From Chitinophagaceae bacterium (GTDB lineage Bacteria > Bacteroidota > Bacteroidia > Chitinophagales > Chitinophagaceae): 64,000 nt of DNA. Below the pieces are notes generated by a model. The model worked only from the letters and a program-made list of their open reading frames with translations. It had not been told where the DNA came from and made no database searches. Both the position numbers and the translations under genes were made by a program. The stretch covers positions 1-64,000 of the forward strand of contig CANFKC010000013.1 in NCBI GenBank assembly GCA_947447265.1. The letters are read 5' to 3'. Positions 59,863 to 64,000 of the stretch are shown in pieces (position 1 is the stretch's first letter; each line of letters begins with the position of its first letter).

Positions 59863-61890
59863 GTGAGTTTTCTATATCCTCTTTTTTTAGCGGCCGGGGC
59901 ACTTTTGGCCATACCTGTATTGATACACTTGTTCAATTTGCGCAAGTACAAAACGGTATTGTTCCCGCACACCCGTTTTCTGAAAAATATTCAACTGAAC
60001 AGCCGTAAGCAATCGCAGGTAAGGTACAAGTGGTTGCTTATTATGCGCCTGCTTTTCATGACGCTGCTGATACTCGCATTCGCGCAGCCATTTTTCAACA
60101 ACCATAATAAAGAAACCGGTAACAAACTACAGCTCATTTACATAGATAATTCTTACAGCATGAGCGTTAAGAAGGGCGCGCGCACCATGCTGGATATTGC
60201 TAAAGAAACCGCAGCCAAACAGGTAAAATACGCCAAACCCGGTACTCGTTTTTTGTTACTAACTAACGATAAACCTACCAGTTTTCGTGCAGAACCTGCC
60301 GATAAAGTATATAATGAAATTAATTCGCTCGACTTTACACCCGCAACCAAAACTGTTGGCCAGGTAGTAGCATTGGCACAAGGCATGGTGCAGAATGAAG
60401 CACTGCCGGGCGGCGACCTCTTTTATTATTCCGATTTCCAGCAGAACGCTTTTCAGGCATTGCCCGACAAAGCGCAAATGAAAAATATCACTTTCTATGG
60501 TTTACCAGTTCAGGCTGATGAGCCGCAGGATGTGTATATCGATACCGCATTCCTGGCGATGCCTGTATTACAGGTGGGTAAAAATAACAGTGTTGTGGTG
60601 CATACCCGTTTAGGTGGGAAAGCCATAAAAGATGAAGTGGTGCTGCAACTATCCATAAACGGACAGGTAAAAAGCGCGGCAACCCTCAATTTTGCTGATA
60701 AGAAAGAGAGCATCGATACGCTCTCCTTTCAGGTGAATGATGCGAACTGGCAGCAGCTGAAACTTACTGTAAATGACGCGTTAGTTCGGTTTGATGATAC
60801 TTTCCGGATAACAGCCCGCAGTGCTTCCAGCCTTTCGGTACTGGTGCTTAACGAAGGGCAGATCAATCCTTATTTACAGGCTGCTTTCCGCGCTTACAAC
60901 GGTTTCAGGCTTAACCAGCTCGATGTTACTACCGCGCCTAAAGAGTGGAACAATTACAACCTGGTTATTTTTAACGGCATTACTAAAATAGATGAAGCTA
61001 CAGCCAAAGGCATTAAGAATGCGCTTATACAAGGGCAGAGCATCTGCATTTTCCCCGGTAAAACAGCCAACATCCAGGCACTTAATGAAGGCTTAAAACA
61101 AATTGGCGACATTACCATAACCGGCATCGATACCGCGGTGCAAACCGCGAGCACCTTGCAACAAGGCAGCGCTTTAGTAAAAGACCTATTTGAGAAGATA
61201 CCTGACAATGTGCAGCTACCTGTAGCTAACTGGCACTATAACATTACCGCAGGCCTGAACGCCAATCAGCAATCAGTTTTAAGCTTCCGCAATGGCGATC
61301 CGTTACTGGCGCGTTATAATCCGCTTCGCGGACAATTGTATATCTGCGCTACATCAGCCGACCTGCAGTCAGGTAATTTCCCGGGCAGTTATTTCTTTGC
61401 CCCGTTCCTTTACCAGATGGCTATGCAAAGCGGCAGCAGCAATATTTATGCAGTTACAGTAGGCGCCCAACAGCCGGTTTACCTGCCGATGGCTGAAATT
61501 ACAGAACGCAATACGGTGCATATACTCGCTAAAGGTGTGGATGTTATTCCACCACAGCGCCCTAATGGTGCGGGCCTTGACGTATTTATTGACCAGGCCG
61601 TGCAACAGCCGGGTTTCTACCAGCTTTCAGCTGTGGGCAGCGATACCACAATAGTGGGTGTTAACCAGGATAAACATGAATCGCAACTGGAGTACCGGAA
61701 CATCAGTTCGCTGAAAAGTGAATGGAAGGGCGACAATGTAAAATGGCCGGATATGAGCCAGGGCAGCAACATTAAAGCAAGCGCAGCCAGCGACTTCCCA
61801 TTATGGAAATTGTGTGTGCTGCTGGCGCTGGTAATGTTATTTGTGGAGACCTGGTTGCTGGCAAGAGTACAAAAACCTGCTACTGCTTAG
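59863..61890 (+). CDS. BatA-domain membrane protein
   Basis: A 675-residue protein. N-terminal BatA domain: SFLYPLFLAAGALLAIPVLI, then HLFNLRKYKTVLFPHTRFLK, with two membrane helices (about 6-25 and 58-78). A VWA-like domain follows (about 90-260, LQLIYIDNSYSMSVKKGART, lacking a full DxSxS metal site), then a long extracytoplasmic domain with glutamine-amidotransferase-like spacing (YNLVIFNGI, about 350-400) and one C-terminal membrane helix (about 645-665). Start GTG 59863 fits homologues. The family is linked to aerotolerance (Bat) operons, but other Bat genes are not seen here. It precedes a dihydroorotase-like gene by about 210 bases, an order I recall as conserved in Bacteroidota. Confidence 0.88.
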   Translation: MSFLYPLFLAAGALLAIPVLIHLFNLRKYKTVLFPHTRFLKNIQLNSRKQSQVRYKWLLIMRLLFMTLLILAFAQPFFNNHNKETGNKLQLIYIDNSYSMSVKKGARTMLDIAKETAAKQVKYAKPGTRFLLLTNDKPTSFRAEPADKVYNEINSLDFTPATKTVGQVVALAQGMVQNEALPGGDLFYYSDFQQNAFQALPDKAQMKNITFYGLPVQADEPQDVYIDTAFLAMPVLQVGKNNSVVVHTRLGGKAIKDEVVLQLSINGQVKSAATLNFADKKESIDTLSFQVNDANWQQLKLTVNDALVRFDDTFRITARSASSLSVLVLNEGQINPYLQAAFRAYNGFRLNQLDVTTAPKEWNNYNLVIFNGITKIDEATAKGIKNALIQGQSICIFPGKTANIQALNEGLKQIGDITITGIDTAVQTASTLQQGSALVKDLFEKIPDNVQLPVANWHYNITAGLNANQQSVLSFRNGDPLLARYNPLRGQLYICATSADLQSGNFPGSYFFAPFLYQMAMQSGSSNIYAVTVGAQQPVYLPMAEITERNTVHILAKGVDVIPPQRPNGAGLDVFIDQAVQQPGFYQLSAVGSDTTIVGVNQDKHESQLEYRNISSLKSEWKGDNVKWPDMSQGSNIKASAASDFPLWKLCVLLALVMLFVETWLLARVQKPATA

Positions 61891-62029
61891 CAGCGTAGTT
61901 GCAATAGAAAAGCCTCATTACTACCCCTTTCAACAAGGCAAACGCATTAAAATGTATACATCCCTTCGGGATTTACCTTGAAACTGATTGTTTTTATTGG
62001 TTTGTTATGCCCGTTTCAAAACCACCCCC

Positions 62030-62056
62030 TTGTTTTCAATAATAGTGATAACTTTG
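62030..62056 (+). promoter_or_regulatory. Candidate promoter of the dihydroorotase-like gene
   Basis: TTG (62030-62032), 16 bases, then TAACTTTG (62049-62056), a perfect TAnnTTTG box. The leader to the ATG at 62103 would be about 40 bases. Confidence 0.5.
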
Positions 62057-62102
62057 TTACCAATAATTTTCCTCATTACGCATTAAAATAAACACGCACA
62101 AA

Positions 62103-63410
62103 ATGCAGGTGCTGATAAACAAGGTCAGGGTACTGGATAAGCAATCGGATTTTAACGATAAGGTTGTTGATATCACTATTACCGATGGTACGATCGTTAC
62201 TATTACAGAACAAAATAAGAAATCGGCAAAAACTGCCCCATCTATAGTGGCCGAGGGTAAAGAAGTGTGGAAAGGCAATGCGGGAGAAGAACTGCTGGTT
62301 TCCAACGGATGGGTAGATGTGTTTGCTGATTACCGCGAACCAGGGCTGGAGCATAAAGAAACAATAGCAACCGGGCTTTCCGCTGCTGCTGCCGGAGGTT
62401 TCACTGATGTATTGCTCTTACCTAATACACAACCTGCAGTAAGTTCAAAGTCCGTAATACAATTCGTGCTGGGTAAGGCTATAGGCAATGTCGTTTCCCT
62501 TCATGCTTTGGGAACAGTGACTGCTAATGCAGAAGGCAAGGAACTGGCGGAAATGATGGATATGTATGCCAACGGCGCTACGGCCTTTACTGATGGCTGG
62601 AAACCCATTCAGAACGCTAACCTGATGCTTAAGGCACTGGAGTATGTTAAGGCGTTTGGCGGAACTGTTTTACAAATGCCTGTTGATGCACCGCTGGCCG
62701 CCGGCGGGCTCATGAACGAGGGCGCTGTTTCAACCGCTTTAGGGATGCCCGGCATCCCCTTGCTTGCCGAAACCCTTATGCTCTATCGCGATATTGAATT
62801 GCTGCGTTATACAAATTCCAAATTACACATTACCGGTATTTCTTCCGCAGTAGCTGTGGAGATGATACGTAAAGCGAAAAAGGAAAAATTGAACATCAGT
62901 TGTTCGGTAACGCCTTACCACCTGGCGCTTACTGAAGATATGCTGAATACCTATGACAGCGCTTACAAAGTAACACCACCACTAAGAAGCGAAGCAGACA
63001 GGCTTGCTTTAATAAAGGGCCTGGAAGATGGTACTATTGATTGCATTGCTACACACCACCGCCCGCACGAATGGGATGCAAAAACCAAGGAGTTTGAATA
63101 TGCTGCTGATGGCATGGCTGTGCAGGAAATTGCTTTTAATATAGTTTGGGATACCCTAAAAGATTACCTTAGTATAGAAAGAATAACGGAAGTACTTGCA
63201 GAAGCACCAAGGAAGTTATTCGGACTGAAGACCGATGCGATAGCAAAGGGCGGCGTGGCTTCCTTAACCTTGTTTTCGGCGACAGGAAAGCATACGCTTA
63301 CAACAGCTAGCAAAAAATCTGCGGCAATGAATAATCCGTTCATCGGGAAAGCATTAGCAGGTGCGGTTATTGGTATTTTTAACAACAGCAAACTCAATTT
63401 AAATAAATAA
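62103..63410 (+). CDS. Dihydroorotase-like protein, probably catalytically inactive
   Basis: A 435-residue amidohydrolase-superfamily protein that follows dihydroorotase throughout: DYREPGLEHKETIATGLSAA, LLLPNTQPAV, TPPLRSEADRLALIKGLEDG. However the metal ligands are gone. The usual DxHxH reads DVFAD (His to Phe and Asp), the region of the usual HxED reads PVDA, the HVS-region His is Gly (HITGISS), and the catalytic Asp of ATDHAPH is His (ATHHRPH). It therefore probably does not hydrolyse dihydroorotate, although substrate-site residues remain. Inactive homologues (PyrC'/PyrX-like) serve as structural partners of aspartate carbamoyltransferase in some bacteria; that is a hypothesis here. Confidence 0.88.
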   Translation: MQVLINKVRVLDKQSDFNDKVVDITITDGTIVTITEQNKKSAKTAPSIVAEGKEVWKGNAGEELLVSNGWVDVFADYREPGLEHKETIATGLSAAAAGGFTDVLLLPNTQPAVSSKSVIQFVLGKAIGNVVSLHALGTVTANAEGKELAEMMDMYANGATAFTDGWKPIQNANLMLKALEYVKAFGGTVLQMPVDAPLAAGGLMNEGAVSTALGMPGIPLLAETLMLYRDIELLRYTNSKLHITGISSAVAVEMIRKAKKEKLNISCSVTPYHLALTEDMLNTYDSAYKVTPPLRSEADRLALIKGLEDGTIDCIATHHRPHEWDAKTKEFEYAADGMAVQEIAFNIVWDTLKDYLSIERITEVLAEAPRKLFGLKTDAIAKGGVASLTLFSATGKHTLTTASKKSAAMNNPFIGKALAGAVIGIFNNSKLNLNK

Positions 63411-63412
63411 TT

Positions 63413-63961
63413 ATGGAAGCAGCAACATCGGCAGCGAGAAGTAAAATGGCCGCAGTTTATGGGCTTATTCTCGGTATTTTTTATATGGTTATTGCTACAC
63501 TAGCTTTTTCGCAGGTGGGTAGCGTGGTACTATTTTATGGTATAAAAATTGGAGGTTACGTTTTATTTCTTGTCTTTCTGGGCATATTAGCTGCAAGATT
63601 AAAGAAGGAAAATGGTGGCTATATTTCCTTCAAAGAAATTTACGGAGCCATATTCATTATGGTACTGATTGCGGGTATAATGTACTTTATTTACAATTTT
63701 GTATACATGCAGTATATTGACAAGCAGTATGTATTTAAGTTGAAGACAGCAATGCTTAGCTGGATGGAAAAGTTTAATACGCCGGAAGAATCGCTCAATA
63801 AAACGTCTCAGGCATTTGATAAACAAATAGAGGAATCGAAAAAATTCAACCTGACCAATAATTTGTTAGGCATATGTTCCAATTTACTTTGGGATAGTTT
63901 GGTAGGGCTACTGATAGCTTTGATTGTTAGAAAGGAAAAGCCTGAATTTGAATCTCAATAA
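63413..63961 (+). CDS. DUF4199 membrane protein
   Basis: A 182-residue protein with membrane helices at about 13-33, 40-60, 80-98 and 145-170. A conserved LKKENGGYISFKEIYGAIF motif lies after the second helix, as in DUF4199. The family has no known function and is largely restricted to Bacteroidota. It starts two bases after the dihydroorotase-like stop, so the two genes form an operon. Confidence 0.88.
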   Translation: MEAATSAARSKMAAVYGLILGIFYMVIATLAFSQVGSVVLFYGIKIGGYVLFLVFLGILAARLKKENGGYISFKEIYGAIFIMVLIAGIMYFIYNFVYMQYIDKQYVFKLKTAMLSWMEKFNTPEESLNKTSQAFDKQIEESKKFNLTNNLLGICSNLLWDSLVGLLIALIVRKEKPEFESQ

Positions 63962-64000
63962 AGTAAATTTCCCCCACTTATAAAAACAGGCCCCATAACA

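Overview
The window looks like chromosome of a Bacteroidota bacterium, most probably Chitinophagales/Chitinophagaceae-like. I base this on several things seen in the sequence: four proteins with type IX secretion (T9SS) C-terminal sorting domains, a BatA-type membrane protein, a carbamoyl-phosphate synthase large chain without the C-terminal MGS domain, Bacteroidota-type promoter boxes (TAnnTTTG) and weak Shine-Dalgarno sequences. No rRNA, tRNA, CRISPR array, prophage or intact insertion sequence was seen. The genus assignment is inference.

Layout. 0-5.3 kb: mreB-mreC-mreD on the minus strand, followed by a charged secreted protein and the cut-off start of another gene; then a four-gene minus operon (effector-binding-like protein, DUF1801 protein, DoxX-like membrane protein, small HMA-like protein). 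5.4-13.2 kb: a lipoprotein alpha-2-macroglobulin and penicillin-binding protein 1C in one operon, the familiar envelope-defence pair. 13.4-17.3 kb: a stand-alone hypothetical, a photolyase, an acyl-CoA thioesterase and a polytopic membrane protein. 17.7-20.5 kb: carB.

20.5-29.6 kb is an accessory, visibly AT-richer island: three small lipoproteins, a SUKH (SMI1/KNR4) protein, a YoeB-type and a HigBA-type toxin-antitoxin pair, an orphan hypothetical, and one large T9SS-secreted BNR/PKD/LamG protein. Six of the window's seven copies of a short hairpin repeat (core GAACACCAACAACGGCG) and both copies of a 92-bp repeat lie between these genes, often just after stop codons.

29.7-36.1 kb is a minus-strand cell-surface cluster: two paralogous secreted endonuclease/exonuclease/phosphatase proteins, a lipoprotein, a Porin_O_P-like outer-membrane barrel, an SdiA-regulated-like propeller and a T9SS protein. 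A phosphate or nucleic-acid scavenging role is plausible but inferred. 36.3-51.6 kb is a single 5,093-residue secreted protein with an IPT/TIG domain, seven FG-GAP units, two blocks of about 78-residue Ig-like repeats, three paralogous propeller-like modules and a T9SS signal. An ECF sigma factor and a Cys-rich one-pass membrane partner follow, then a DUF1573 protein and an M49 dipeptidyl peptidase.

56.3-58.1 kb is the most unusual stretch. An AAA/DUF234 ATPase gene is preceded by two inverted-repeat units with 16-bp arms and 16-bp spacers, and followed by a third unit, the decayed first 23 codons of a second ATPase copy, and a near-copy of the upstream gene's terminator. The window ends with a secreted protein bearing a GldM-like C-terminus, a BatA-domain protein, a dihydroorotase-like pseudoenzyme that has lost its metal ligands, and a DUF4199 membrane protein.
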